64,000 nt of DNA from NCBI GenBank assembly GCA_003554105.1, contig PWFQ01000065.1:25007-89006 (forward strand), in the 5' to 3' direction. The notes under the pieces were generated by a model. It was not told the DNA's origin, did no database searches, and saw only the letters and a list, made by a program, of their open reading frames with translations. The DNA comes from Clostridiaceae bacterium. Lineage in GTDB: Bacteria; Bacillota; Clostridia; Peptostreptococcales; T1SED10-28. The position numbers were made by a program, and so were the translations under genes. Below, in pieces: positions 9,368 through 18,019 of this stretch (its first letter is position 1; each line of letters starts with the position of its first letter).

Positions 9368-9394
9368 AAAAAGGATGGTCAGGAAGACCATCCT
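9368..9394 (-). terminator. Terminator of the HD-GYP gene
   Basis: Perfect 9-bp stem AGGATGGTC (9372-9380) / GACCATCCT (9386-9394). On the minus strand it comes just after the HD-GYP stop and ends in a run of five T. Confidence 0.8.
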
Positions 9395-9395
9395 A

Positions 9396-10985
9396 TTATA
9401 TGTCTTTTACAATGTTTTCAATTAAAGAATAGGAAGAGATACTTAATTCAGACATTGCATCGACAACCTTGGGGTCCAGCTGATTGCCGCTGCATTCCTT
9501 GATTGTCTTAATGGCGAATTCAATGGATTCAGCTTTTCGATAGGGACGGGAGCTTGTAATTGCATCAAAGGTATCAGCAACCGCAACGATTCGTGCGGGA
9601 TAGGGGATTTCCTCCCCACAGAGCAGACCCGGATATGAAGAGAATTTGTGATATATGTTACCGTCCCATCGTTCGTGATGATAAAACACTATATCCTTTA
9701 TAGTATCGTAGGAATTGATATTTTCCAGGATCTCCTTACCGATCTCCGGATGCTTTTTCATTCGTATGTATTCTTTATCCAATAACGGTCCCGGTTTTCT
9801 GAGAATTTCATCAGGGATCCCCACTTTTCCCATGTCATGAAGGAGTGCACCGATATAGGTTTCAAACTGCTGTTGCTTTGGCATGCCAAGTTTTTTAGCT
9901 AAGAGAAGGCTGATTCTTGCAACCCTCCGGTTGTGATTCCCGGTGTACGGGTCCCGATAATCAATTGCTGCAGCAAAGGTGTTGGCAACTTCAGATACAA
10001 ATTGCTTCATCTTATGCTCTTCTTTTTCCAACTGTTTGTTGAGGTCCTGTAAATCACTTGTACGCTTTTGCAGCTGAACTGCTAAGAGCTTTGCACGAAG
10101 GTATAGGATAAATAAAAGGCTGAAAGCAATAAAACCAATCACCAATAAAAACTGAATCCTTGAAGCGGTTAGATAATTCCGTTCAACGTTCATTCCAAAC
10201 CATTTATGATCAAGTTCTTCAAAGCGGCCTTCCGCCTCGAGAGAGCGGATTATTTTTGAAAGTGTTTTTGCCAACAGGGGTTCGCTTCGAGAGATGGCAA
10301 TTCCGTAGGACTTGCGGGTATTATTAAGGGGATGGATATAGTAGGAAGACTCAAGACCCAAATCTCTCAGATAATAAGAAGCAACGATGGAATTTTCCAT
10401 GAGATAATACTCATCCTGGGCCAAAAGGGTTTCGATTCCGTGATGAAAATCTTCAACGAGAATTACATCATTCACCGTATTGTTTGAAGCAAATGCCTCT
10501 CTTGCGATTTGGTTTTGAAAGATCAGATTAAAATCTGACATTCCGGATGTCGATGATATCTCTATAGGACGCGATGAAACGAGGGACTGGGTTACTGTAA
10601 AATAAGGATGACTGTAAAGCACACGATCTTCCAAGTGTTCTCCTAAGGAGATACCGCTAATTCCATGAATTTCATCACTTTCAAGAGCTGACAGGGCATC
10701 CGACCAATCCATTAATCGATACTCGAAGGAAAAGCCGAACTCATCCTCAAGAGATTGAAGTAAATCGATCTCATATCCTTGAAGCAATCCTGTCTCATCC
10801 AGGAAAGAAAAAGGGGCATTATTTTCTTGAACAGCAATGATATAATCAGAGTTTCCAATGGAGATCCGTTCTTCTTCGTTTAGCTGATAGCGAAAAAAAG
10901 GGAGTCTGAAGTAGAGAAAAACTGCAAGAAAAATGAGGGTAATCATGAAATAAGCAATTAGCAATGATTTTACAGTTCGATTCAT
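9396..10985 (-). CDS. Membrane HD-GYP signalling protein with extracellular solute-binding sensor
   Basis: Seen: 529 residues. An N-terminal membrane helix, a family-3 solute-binding domain (about 45-270; starts at IIAVQENNAPFSFLDE), a second helix (about 277-295), a short coiled coil, then an HD-GYP domain with HDMGKVGIPDEIL and FYHHERWDGN. Known: HD-GYP domains degrade cyclic di-GMP or related signals; solute-binding domains sense amino acids and similar ligands. Odd: the GYP region reads N-IYHKFSS-YPGLLCGEEIP, with seven residues in place of the motif glycine, so the signature is altered while the HD metal residues look intact. It is divergent from the B12-protein/kinase pair at 11152, with a 16-bp palindrome between. 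Confidence 0.9.
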   Translation of the reverse strand: MNRTVKSLLIAYFMITLIFLAVFLYFRLPFFRYQLNEEERISIGNSDYIIAVQENNAPFSFLDETGLLQGYEIDLLQSLEDEFGFSFEYRLMDWSDALSALESDEIHGISGISLGEHLEDRVLYSHPYFTVTQSLVSSRPIEISSTSGMSDFNLIFQNQIAREAFASNNTVNDVILVEDFHHGIETLLAQDEYYLMENSIVASYYLRDLGLESSYYIHPLNNTRKSYGIAISRSEPLLAKTLSKIIRSLEAEGRFEELDHKWFGMNVERNYLTASRIQFLLVIGFIAFSLLFILYLRAKLLAVQLQKRTSDLQDLNKQLEKEEHKMKQFVSEVANTFAAAIDYRDPYTGNHNRRVARISLLLAKKLGMPKQQQFETYIGALLHDMGKVGIPDEILRKPGPLLDKEYIRMKKHPEIGKEILENINSYDTIKDIVFYHHERWDGNIYHKFSSYPGLLCGEEIPYPARIVAVADTFDAITSSRPYRKAESIEFAIKTIKECSGNQLDPKVVDAMSELSISSYSLIENIVKDI

Positions 10986-11016
10986 GCAATCCCCCCTAGT
11001 AGTGAAATGACTATAA

Positions 11017-11038
11017 ACATAGTATACTATGTATTATA
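11017..11038. promoter_or_regulatory. 16-bp palindrome in the divergent control region
   Basis: ACATAGTATACTATGT (11017-11032) is a perfect palindrome. A minus-strand TATAAT (plus 11033-11038) abuts it, so the palindrome covers the likely start of HD-GYP transcription, as an operator would. The -35 box is weak. Confidence 0.45.
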
Positions 11039-11091
11039 ATAAAACATAACAATATTTACTAGAAGATTAAGAAAATTTTGGTGAAAAAGGG

Positions 11092-11097
11092 TATAAT
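11092..11097 (+). promoter_or_regulatory. Candidate -10 box for the B12-protein/kinase genes
   Basis: TATAAT at 11092-11097, about 55 bases before the GTG start. No good -35 box is seen 16-18 bases upstream, so an activator or another sigma factor may be needed. Confidence 0.4.
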
Positions 11098-11151
11098 GTA
11101 TAGAAACGCTTAAATTCTTTAAAAATAAACATCTTGCGAGGAGGGATAAAA

Positions 11152-11808
11152 GTGAACCTTGAATTTTTGCAGAAGGAGTATTTTGACGGTCTGCTTCGAT
11201 CTGATAGAAATCAATGCTATCAGATTGTAAAAAAAGCCCTTGATGAAGGAACATCAATTCAAGAAATTTATGAAGGAGTCTTCACTCAATCGATGATCAA
11301 GGTGGGAGAATTGTGGGAAGCGAATAAAATGACAGTTGCACAGGAACATTTGGCTACAGCAATTACTCAAAGTGTAATTTCCGGTTTGTATGAGTATGTC
11401 TTCTTAAACAAAAAAAGCGAATATAAAGGCAAAATGATCTTAACCTGTGTAGGAGATGAACTGCATGAGCTTGGACCCCGTATGCTTGGAGATCTTATTG
11501 AGATGGATGGTTGGGACGTTCGGTATCTTGGTGCGAATATGCCTGTGGATTCAGTAGTGGCTTTAGCCATGGAAGAGGAGCCAAATCTTGTGGGAATTTC
11601 ATCAACAATGGCTGCAAACAAAGATTTGATCAAGGAACTGGTAGTGAAACTGAGGAAAAACTACAACGAAAATGTTCCAATTATGGTAGGAGGATTAGCA
11701 TTTTTGATTAACCCTGATCTCTATAGCTACACGGGAGCAGATTATTTCGGAAAAAATTATAATGATGCTTTAAAGTATTCCAGAGAAGTTGCGATGATCG
11801 GTTCTTAG
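11152..11808 (+). CDS. Stand-alone cobalamin-binding sensor protein with CarH-type Wx9EH cap
   Basis: Seen: 218 residues from GTG 11152, which follows GAGGAGGG. Residues 1-90 are a B12-binding helical cap with W55, E65 and H66, i.e. the W-x9-EH signature; residues 93-218 are a Rossmann B12-binding fold with ELHELG (H105 the probable cobalt ligand) and VGGLAFLI. No DNA-binding MerR domain and no methyltransferase partner domain are present. Known: W-x9-EH marks adenosylcobalamin photosensors such as CarH and relatives; the cap tryptophan sits over the adenosyl group. Inference: a cobalamin-based light, redox or cofactor sensor that signals to the kinase encoded 26 bases downstream. Corrinoid methyl-transfer protein is an alternative, but no methyltransferase is nearby. 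Confidence 0.85.
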   Translation: MNLEFLQKEYFDGLLRSDRNQCYQIVKKALDEGTSIQEIYEGVFTQSMIKVGELWEANKMTVAQEHLATAITQSVISGLYEYVFLNKKSEYKGKMILTCVGDELHELGPRMLGDLIEMDGWDVRYLGANMPVDSVVALAMEEEPNLVGISSTMAANKDLIKELVVKLRKNYNENVPIMVGGLAFLINPDLYSYTGADYFGKNYNDALKYSREVAMIGS

Positions 11809-11834
11809 ATTTGAAGAAGAAGGAGAGGGAAGGA

Positions 11835-13043
11835 ATGGGAATCAATGATAGCAGTAATGGCTTCATTGTTTTATGTGACAGGGAGGGAGTCATTACTGAA
11901 ATAATAAGGAATGAAATGCAGGAAGATTTGATGCTCAATACAATGAACTATTTCCAGGATTATCTCGAGGATAAGAGCAATGATAAGTACCATAAATTTT
12001 ATGGGGAAGTATTTTCTGAAGGATCCTGTATGGGATGGGAAATGAATGTGCAGGGGACGAATCAGGTTATTCCTTTGAGCTTCTCTGGACTGGTGCATGA
12101 TAAAGGATTGATCATACTGGCAGCGGAAAGCACAGGAAGAATGCTCGCTTATTATGAAGAACTGGTGAAATTAAATAATGAGCATGTGAATGTCATTCGG
12201 GGGATGATGAAGAAAATCACAAAGATAGAGAATCGGGAACCGGAAAATGATCAGAGACCCTATGACAAAATAAGCACCCTTAATAATGAGTTGCTCAATA
12301 CCCAAAGGGAGCTAACCAAAACAAATGTTGAACTAAAGCGTTTAAATGTACAAAAAAATGAGTACTTGGGAATGGCTGCCCACGATCTTAGGAATCCTAT
12401 CGGAAATATTATGGCCTACAGTGAAATTTTAAAAGACGAGCTTACGGAGTCTATCAACGAGGAACAACAGGAGATCATTGCAACAATTCATCAATCCAGT
12501 GAATATATGCTGAAGCTTATTGACGATTTTCTGGATGTATCGAAGATTCAGGTGGGAAAATTAATCCTTAATAAAAAGATCACAAACCTTTGTGACTTAG
12601 TGAAGAGCAATGTATCGATTAATCAAATTGTCGCACAGAGAAAAGAGATTCTTCTGACCTATGAGTGTTATGCGGAGACCCTTTTGCTCGACATTGACCC
12701 AATCAAAATGAATCAGGTTCTCAACAATTTAATCAGTAATTCGATTAAATTTTCCTATGCCCGAAGCGAAATCTGCGTACGTGTGAAGATTATCGGAGGA
12801 GATGCAGTAATTGAGGTCATTGATCAAGGGCTTGGAATTTCCAAGGAAGATATCGGATTGTTGTTCAAACCCTATAGTCAGACGAGAACGAAAAGCACCA
12901 AGGGTGAAAAAGGGGAAGGGTTAGGACTTGCCATTGCGAAGAAGATTGCAAATGGCCACGGTGGAGACATTTTTGTTGAATCGGAAGAGGGAAAAGGAAC
13001 AAAGTTTCTTGTATCACTTCCAATTGAATCAACGGGCATATAA
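11835..13043 (+). CDS. Soluble sensor histidine kinase
   Basis: Seen: 402 residues from ATG 11835, after GGAGAGGGAAGG. Residues 1-105 resemble a small PAS-like module (GFIVLCDREGVITEII), 105-175 are coiled coil, then HisKA with the H-box AAHDLRNPIG (His183) and a HATPase domain with NLISNSIKFS, DQGLGISKEDI and GEGLGLAIAKKI. There is no membrane helix or signal peptide, so the kinase must get its signal inside the cell. It directly follows the B12-binding protein, the likely input partner. No response regulator is encoded in the window, so this is an orphan kinase here. Confidence 0.92.
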   Translation: MGINDSSNGFIVLCDREGVITEIIRNEMQEDLMLNTMNYFQDYLEDKSNDKYHKFYGEVFSEGSCMGWEMNVQGTNQVIPLSFSGLVHDKGLIILAAESTGRMLAYYEELVKLNNEHVNVIRGMMKKITKIENREPENDQRPYDKISTLNNELLNTQRELTKTNVELKRLNVQKNEYLGMAAHDLRNPIGNIMAYSEILKDELTESINEEQQEIIATIHQSSEYMLKLIDDFLDVSKIQVGKLILNKKITNLCDLVKSNVSINQIVAQRKEILLTYECYAETLLLDIDPIKMNQVLNNLISNSIKFSYARSEICVRVKIIGGDAVIEVIDQGLGISKEDIGLLFKPYSQTRTKSTKGEKGEGLGLAIAKKIANGHGGDIFVESEEGKGTKFLVSLPIESTGI

Positions 13044-13066
13044 AGATGACCTAGAAGGAGATAAAT

Positions 13067-13813
13067 ATGGAGCTGGCATTGAAAGGAATTATTGTGGGAT
13101 TGATTATTGTTTTGCCGGGAATGAGTGGAGGGACGGTTTTTCTTATTCTCGGTTTGTATGAAACGATGATTAAAGACCTTGTAAAATTTAATCTTAAACC
13201 TTATCTTCCTCTGGTAATTGGTATGACTGTGGGAATTTTCATAGCGGGTTTAAGCCTTGCTTTTATCTTCGAGCAGTATAGAGATCCCAGTGCGATGTTT
13301 TTATTGGGATGTGTATTAGCTTCCCTGCAACCAATATTAAGAGGGCAAGCAACGAAGAACCCCAGGCATTACTTTATTTTAGCAGCAGGGTTTATTATTG
13401 GATTTCTAATGGCGGGAGAGCCTATTGAAATTGCTGATAGTGTAGGTGATGCATCTCTGCCTTATCTTATGCTCTCAGGTGCATTAGCGAGTGCTACGAT
13501 GATCGTTCCTGGTCTTCCCGGGAGCGGAGTAATGATTATCATGGGGATCTATGATGATGTTCTGTTCTATCTCAGCCAATTTCAATTGTTGGAGCTTGCG
13601 GTTTTCGGTGCAGGTGGAATCATCGGAATTTTGGGGTTGGCCAAAGGACTCGAATCCATGTACACGCATTACAGGAAAGCCATTGCCTATGGATTCTCAG
13701 GATTAATTATCGGTTCATCGAGAGCACTACTTCCTGAAGTATGGACGCCATTTGTGGTGATTGTCGGTATACTTGGTTTTTCAGTCGTTTACTACTATGG
13801 TCGAGGAAAATAA
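13067..13813 (+). CDS. popT: PopT/DUF368 polyprenyl-phosphate translocase
   Basis: Seen: 248 residues with about eight membrane segments and the inverted-repeat DUF368 motifs: LPGMSGGTVFLILG near the start and VPGLPGSGVMIIMG in the second half. Known: DUF368 proteins (PopT) recycle undecaprenyl phosphate across the cytoplasmic membrane for cell-wall synthesis. It lies 23 bases after the histidine kinase in the same direction with an AGAAGGAG site, so it may be co-transcribed with the B12-protein/kinase pair. No terminator is evident in the 83 bases before the convergent azlD. Confidence 0.9.
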   Translation: MELALKGIIVGLIIVLPGMSGGTVFLILGLYETMIKDLVKFNLKPYLPLVIGMTVGIFIAGLSLAFIFEQYRDPSAMFLLGCVLASLQPILRGQATKNPRHYFILAAGFIIGFLMAGEPIEIADSVGDASLPYLMLSGALASATMIVPGLPGSGVMIIMGIYDDVLFYLSQFQLLELAVFGAGGIIGILGLAKGLESMYTHYRKAIAYGFSGLIIGSSRALLPEVWTPFVVIVGILGFSVVYYYGRGK

Positions 13814-13896
13814 CCGAAGACAATAAAAAGAGCACCAGGGAAGCAAATCACAAATAAGGAAAGTGAATTATGGGAACGCTTATGATATTCGAGAGA

Positions 13897-14220
13897 TTAT
13901 AAAAACAACCATTGATAAAGAACAGTTCCAAATATTCCTGCAACGACAGCAATCAATAAGTTCCCTTTGAAATAAGCGACCACTGCTGCAAGAATTCCGC
14001 CGGTTACAGAGGAGGCCATGTGATTTGTGGAAAATAGAATTTCAGGAAAGATAAGAGCTCCCAGTGCGGCATAGGGGATTAACTTCAAAAAATTCTCCAC
14101 AGAGGGATTGAGTCGAAACTCTTTAAGAAAGAGCATTGGTAAAGCCCTTGGAATATAGGTGACAAGAGACATGCCTATAACAAGGATGAAAATTCTAAAA
14201 AGATTCGGTTCGCTCGTCAT
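13897..14220 (-). CDS. azlD: AzlD-type branched-chain amino acid exporter small subunit
   Basis: Seen: 107 residues, four hydrophobic segments, with TYIPRALPMLFL and IPYAALGALIFPE typical of AzlD. The start ATG at 14220 overlaps the azlC stop (ATGA), which implies translational coupling; a longer frame reaching 14292 would run deep into azlC. Known: AzlC and AzlD together export branched-chain amino acids. Confidence 0.92.
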   Translation of the reverse strand: MTSEPNLFRIFILVIGMSLVTYIPRALPMLFLKEFRLNPSVENFLKLIPYAALGALIFPEILFSTNHMASSVTGGILAAVVAYFKGNLLIAVVAGIFGTVLYQWLFL

Positions 14221-14930
14221 TGGAAAGCCTCCTTTTCTATGATCAGTGTTCCGATAAATGATGCAAGTATTGTTGCGATAACCACATTCCACCCTGATGA
14301 AAGCGACGGAAGGAATGGTAGCAGGATTAAAAGACTGTGAGCGGTCATGGCGATAAGAGCAACGAAAAGTAGAGGGATGGATTTACGAACTGCAGGAACT
14401 AAGAGGCCAATGAACATGGCATAAAGTGCAATTCCCATGCTATTCTGTATAAGGGTGGGAAGAATATTTCCCATAAAAAGACCAATCCAGGTCCCAACAT
14501 TCCAGGCAAAAAAAGAAATCAGCATCAGCCCGAACAGATAGTTAAAAGGAAGTCTTTCTTCATGGTCCAATTCAGTAACTGAAGCTAAGGAGAAGGTTTC
14601 GTCTGTTATTCCAAAGGAGAGCACGCTTAGTTTTTTCATTGTAAGATTCTTCTCTATGCGTTGAAAAAGCGAAGCGCTCATCAGAAAATGCCTGAAGTTC
14701 AAAATGAAAGTTGTAACAATTACTTCTCCGATTCCTGTTCCGAGACTGAGAAGGTTTACAGCCACAAATTGGCTGGCTCCCGCAAACACAGTAAGGCTCA
14801 TTAACATGCTCACTTCGATAGGGATCTCTTCTGCGCGGGAGAGAATTCCAAAAGCAATTGCAATGGGAATATAGCCAAGGGCGATGGGGATTCCTGCTTT
14901 TAAGCCTTGAATTAGCATTGTTCGTTTCAT
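14217..14930 (-). CDS. azlC: AzlC-type branched-chain amino acid exporter large subunit
   Basis: Seen: 237 residues, about six or more membrane segments, with GIPIALGYIPIAIAFG, FAGASQFVAVNLL and FGITDETFSLA, the AzlC signature positions. Overlaps azlD by four bases. Known: forms an amino-acid exporter with AzlD; in B. subtilis it gives 4-azaleucine resistance. No AsnC/Lrp-type regulator is next to it. Confidence 0.93.
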   Translation of the reverse strand: MKRTMLIQGLKAGIPIALGYIPIAIAFGILSRAEEIPIEVSMLMSLTVFAGASQFVAVNLLSLGTGIGEVIVTTFILNFRHFLMSASLFQRIEKNLTMKKLSVLSFGITDETFSLASVTELDHEERLPFNYLFGLMLISFFAWNVGTWIGLFMGNILPTLIQNSMGIALYAMFIGLLVPAVRKSIPLLFVALIAMTAHSLLILLPFLPSLSSGWNVVIATILASFIGTLIIEKEAFQ

Positions 14931-15017
14931 AGGGCAACCCTCTTTTAGAAAAATTTAATATGAAGGTATTATACATAAATATAACGAATTACACAACTGA
15001 CAGAATGGAGGAAGCCT

Positions 15018-15920
15018 GTGGATATCAAGCGTGTATATTTTGTAATGGGAATAGGGATTCTGGGAGTGTCCTTTGCCGCGATTTTCATTCGATTAAGTGA
15101 TGCACCCTCATCTGTAATTGCAATGTATCGAATGCTGATTACATTCATACTCTTCACACCGTTCATTATGAAGAAAAAAGGGATGGATCTTAATAAAATC
15201 GGTAAAAAATCAGTGTTGTTGGCAATTCTCAGCGGATTTTTCCTTGCTCTTCATTTTATTGCATGGATCGAATCCTTAAAGCATACCACGATCGCTTCAT
15301 CAACGGTTCTTGTAAGTCTGCAGCCATTATTCACATCTCTTCTGGGATTTATGATTTATAAAGAAAGAATGAATATGAAACAGGGAATCGGAATGATTGT
15401 TGCGATCACCGGAAGCTTTGTCATCGGGTTCGGAGATTTTATGTCAGGAGGAGGAAACTTATACGGAGATGCTTTGGCAATCTTGGGAGGAGTCTTTGCT
15501 GCCTTATATGTCATTATCGGGAGAGGGTTGCGTAAAACCATAAGCAACTTGGATTATGTTTATATGGCATACGGGAGCTGTACCCTTGTGTTATTTTCCG
15601 TGAACCTGCTTTGGCGTGTCCCCATACTCAAATATGATGCCTCAGAATGGTTAATATTTCTTGGGTTGGCTATTTTTTCAACGATAGGAGGGCATACGAT
15701 TTTCAACTGGTCTTTAAAATATGTGGAGGCGAATCGGGTTTCCATGGCTATGCTTGGAGAACCGATTGGTGCTACCCTGCTGGGATTGCTTATTTTGCAG
15801 GAAATTCCAAGTAATATGCAGTTCATTAGTGCCGGGATTATACTCATCGGTCTTTACCTCTTTATGCAGGCAAGTTTTAAAAAAGAAAGAAATCGTAGGC
15901 AAGAAGGACAAGAACTATAA
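15018..15920 (+). CDS. EamA/DMT-family drug-metabolite transporter
   Basis: Seen: 300 residues, ten membrane helices made of two EamA repeats; PSSVIAMYRMLITFI and LVSLQPLFTSLLGF in repeat one, FLGLAIFSTIGGHTIFNW and LGEPIGATLLG in repeat two. The start is GTG 15018, placed after GGAGGA. Known: EamA proteins move metabolites or amino acids; the substrate cannot be read from sequence. It stands alone between azlCD (divergent) and the M29 peptidase (convergent). Confidence 0.9.
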   Translation: MDIKRVYFVMGIGILGVSFAAIFIRLSDAPSSVIAMYRMLITFILFTPFIMKKKGMDLNKIGKKSVLLAILSGFFLALHFIAWIESLKHTTIASSTVLVSLQPLFTSLLGFMIYKERMNMKQGIGMIVAITGSFVIGFGDFMSGGGNLYGDALAILGGVFAALYVIIGRGLRKTISNLDYVYMAYGSCTLVLFSVNLLWRVPILKYDASEWLIFLGLAIFSTIGGHTIFNWSLKYVEANRVSMAMLGEPIGATLLGLLILQEIPSNMQFISAGIILIGLYLFMQASFKKERNRRQEGQEL

Positions 15921-15957
15921 AAAAAAGAGCGATTGGAGACTAATGTCCATATCGCCC
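15919..15957 (-). terminator. Terminator between EamA transporter and M29 peptidase
   Basis: GCGAT (15929-15933) pairs with ATCGC (15951-15955), extended by TGGA/TCCA with a bulge. On the minus strand it is followed by eight T; on the plus strand by four, so it may act in both directions. Confidence 0.7.
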
Positions 15958-15978
15958 TTTTCAATGAAAGATTTTCGG

Positions 15979-17205
15979 CTAAAGATCGATAAAATTTCCT
16001 TTATTAAAAATTGGAATTTTGCTGCCATCTTCTTTAATCCCAAGGATTTCTAAATCTTCTGTTCCCACCATGAAGTCCACATGGGTTAAGGAGTCGTTGG
16101 CTCCTTTCTCTTCCAATTCTTTCTTTGATAATGCATCTCCTCCTTTAATGCAGGAAGGATAGGCCTTTCCTAATGCAAAGTGACAGGATGCATTTTCGTC
16201 GAAGAGGGTATTGTAAAAAAGAATGTTCTGGTTTGAAATTGGAGAATCATAAGGAACTAAGGCAACTTCCCCCAACCGCTTGGCGCCCGCATCGGTATCG
16301 AGGAGTTCCCTCAAAATTTCTTTGCCGTTTTTTGCATCAAAATCCACAACAGTTCCATTTCTAAATGTAAAAGAGAACTCTTCAATGAGATTACCGTTAT
16401 AATTCAAGGGCATGGAACTTTTGATCGTTCCATCCACACCATCGGCCTTTGGCATTGTAAAAACCTCTTCTGTTGGCATATTGGCGAAAAAAATCGCACC
16501 ATGGGGTCCTCGGTCTCCACCACCAACCCATACATGGTCTTCCGGTAATTGCAGGGTCACATCAGTGCCTTTGCCATTCTTGTAGTGGAGTGCGTGGAAT
16601 CGATGACCGTTAAGAAAGGACAAGCGTCGGTTCAATTGCTTCTGATGATCATGCCAGGCTTTTACGGGATCATCTTCATCCACTCTGACGGCCTTGTATA
16701 TTGCATCCCATAATTTTTCTACAGAAAGATCCTTTTCAACGTCAGGGAATACTTTTAGAGCCCAGGCCTCTGTTGGAATTGATGCAACGCACCAGACATT
16801 TTGATTGCTCATCAGGCGTGTTCGATATAACTCAAGACCTTGAGCCATTGCTTTATTTTGGCGGCTCATTTTTTTGGGATCCACGTCTTTCATTAATTCC
16901 GGGTCGGATGCCGCAATGCTTAGAAAAGCAGCTCCTTTTTCTGCATATCCTTCCAGCATTACTTTGACCCATTCGGGGAATTCGTCGAAAACCTCATTTT
17001 TAGCTCTTTTAAAACGTATTTTCGATAATTTTTCATCGATCCATCGAATGATAACCTCTCTAGCTCCTGCATCATAGGCTTTTTCGGTGACAGTACGTGC
17101 AAAATCCGCACATTCGATGGGGCTGTTGATCACAAGAATTTGATTCTCTTGAAGATTAATTCCTGTTCGAACCAAAAGTTCAGCGTATTTTTCTATCCGC
17201 TCCAT
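15979..17205 (-). CDS. M29-family metallo-aminopeptidase
   Basis: Seen: 408 residues, the standard length of AmpS/PepS/aminopeptidase T; the N-terminal INSPIECADFAR and EVIIRW, and the metal-site region with VWVGGGDRGPHGAIFFANMPTEEVFT and HFALGKAYPSC, plus a C-terminal HVDFMVGTEDLEILG containing the conserved His and Asp. Known: cytoplasmic aminopeptidases of broad specificity needing divalent metal. It fits a peptide-using lifestyle together with PepF at 18020. Confidence 0.93.
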   Translation of the reverse strand: MERIEKYAELLVRTGINLQENQILVINSPIECADFARTVTEKAYDAGAREVIIRWIDEKLSKIRFKRAKNEVFDEFPEWVKVMLEGYAEKGAAFLSIAASDPELMKDVDPKKMSRQNKAMAQGLELYRTRLMSNQNVWCVASIPTEAWALKVFPDVEKDLSVEKLWDAIYKAVRVDEDDPVKAWHDHQKQLNRRLSFLNGHRFHALHYKNGKGTDVTLQLPEDHVWVGGGDRGPHGAIFFANMPTEEVFTMPKADGVDGTIKSSMPLNYNGNLIEEFSFTFRNGTVVDFDAKNGKEILRELLDTDAGAKRLGEVALVPYDSPISNQNILFYNTLFDENASCHFALGKAYPSCIKGGDALSKKELEEKGANDSLTHVDFMVGTEDLEILGIKEDGSKIPIFNKGNFIDL

Positions 17206-17359
17206 CTAAACTCCTCCTTGAATATAGTTGATTGAAAGTATTATATATATAGACATTTTACTACATATGATTTATACTTTCCATTATAATTTGATTCGCA
17301 GAACATTTTACAGGTGGAAGTTGAAAAAAGCGACCAAGAGAAGAAAGGAGGTAATCCCA

Positions 17360-17980
17360 TTGAAAATTTATCTTGTACGGCATGGTGAAACTGAGTGGAA
17401 TGTTGAGGGACGTTTACAGGGAAAGAAAAACTCACAATTAACAAAGAAAGGGATTGATCATGCAAAAGCACTTCAGAAGAAATTGAAGGAAGTGCATTTT
17501 TCAAAAATCTACTCATCACCTCTCCAACGAGCGAAAGAGACTGCAAAAATCCTAAAAGGGGAAAGGGAAATAGGAATCACTCTGGACCCGCTATTGGAAG
17601 AGATGGGATTTGGAGTATGGGAAGGAAAAAGTCGACAGGAGATAGAAGAGTTTTGGTATGAGGAGTTTTTTCACTTTTGGAATGAACCCCAGCATTATAC
17701 TCCCGTGGATGAGTCAGGAGAGGAATTTAATGAAGTTTGTCGAAGAACTGATGAATTTCTGAGAAAAATCCATCATGAAAAGAGATCAGGTGCCGTGCTA
17801 GTTGTGGCTCATGGCGTGGTGATCAAATGCATTTATGCAAGAATAAAGAATCTGCCTTTAAAAGATCTCTGGTCCCCTCCCTTTCCCAAAGGAACGAGTC
17901 TAACTATAATCGAAAAGACATCCGATGGGGAATCTTTTTTGCTTGAAGCGGATACATCCCATCTAAATGAGAATACATAG
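17360..17980 (+). CDS. Histidine phosphatase / phosphoglycerate-mutase-like protein
   Basis: Seen: 206 residues starting at TTG 17360, seven bases after AGGAGGT; the stretch upstream is hydrophobic filler with no ribosome site. Motifs: YLVRHGETEWN (catalytic His8), SSPLQRAKETA, LEEMGFGVWEGK (acid residue) and VVAHGVVIK (second catalytic His). Known: this branch removes phosphate from small molecules, e.g. alpha-ribazole phosphatase CobC or broad phosphatases; 2,3-bisphosphoglycerate mutases are longer. The B12 link to 11152 is suggestive only; there are no cob genes beside it. Confidence 0.85.
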   Translation: MKIYLVRHGETEWNVEGRLQGKKNSQLTKKGIDHAKALQKKLKEVHFSKIYSSPLQRAKETAKILKGEREIGITLDPLLEEMGFGVWEGKSRQEIEEFWYEEFFHFWNEPQHYTPVDESGEEFNEVCRRTDEFLRKIHHEKRSGAVLVVAHGVVIKCIYARIKNLPLKDLWSPPFPKGTSLTIIEKTSDGESFLLEADTSHLNENT

Positions 17981-17984
17981 AAAA

Positions 17985-18008
17985 AAGCAAACCGGAGTTT
18001 GCTTTTTT
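17985..18008. terminator. Bidirectional terminator
   Basis: AAGCAAAC (17985-17992) pairs with GTTTGCTT (17997-18004), four-base loop, T-run on the plus strand and A-run before it, so it can stop both the phosphatase gene and pepF. Confidence 0.88.
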
Positions 18009-18019
18009 GCATTAACCCA

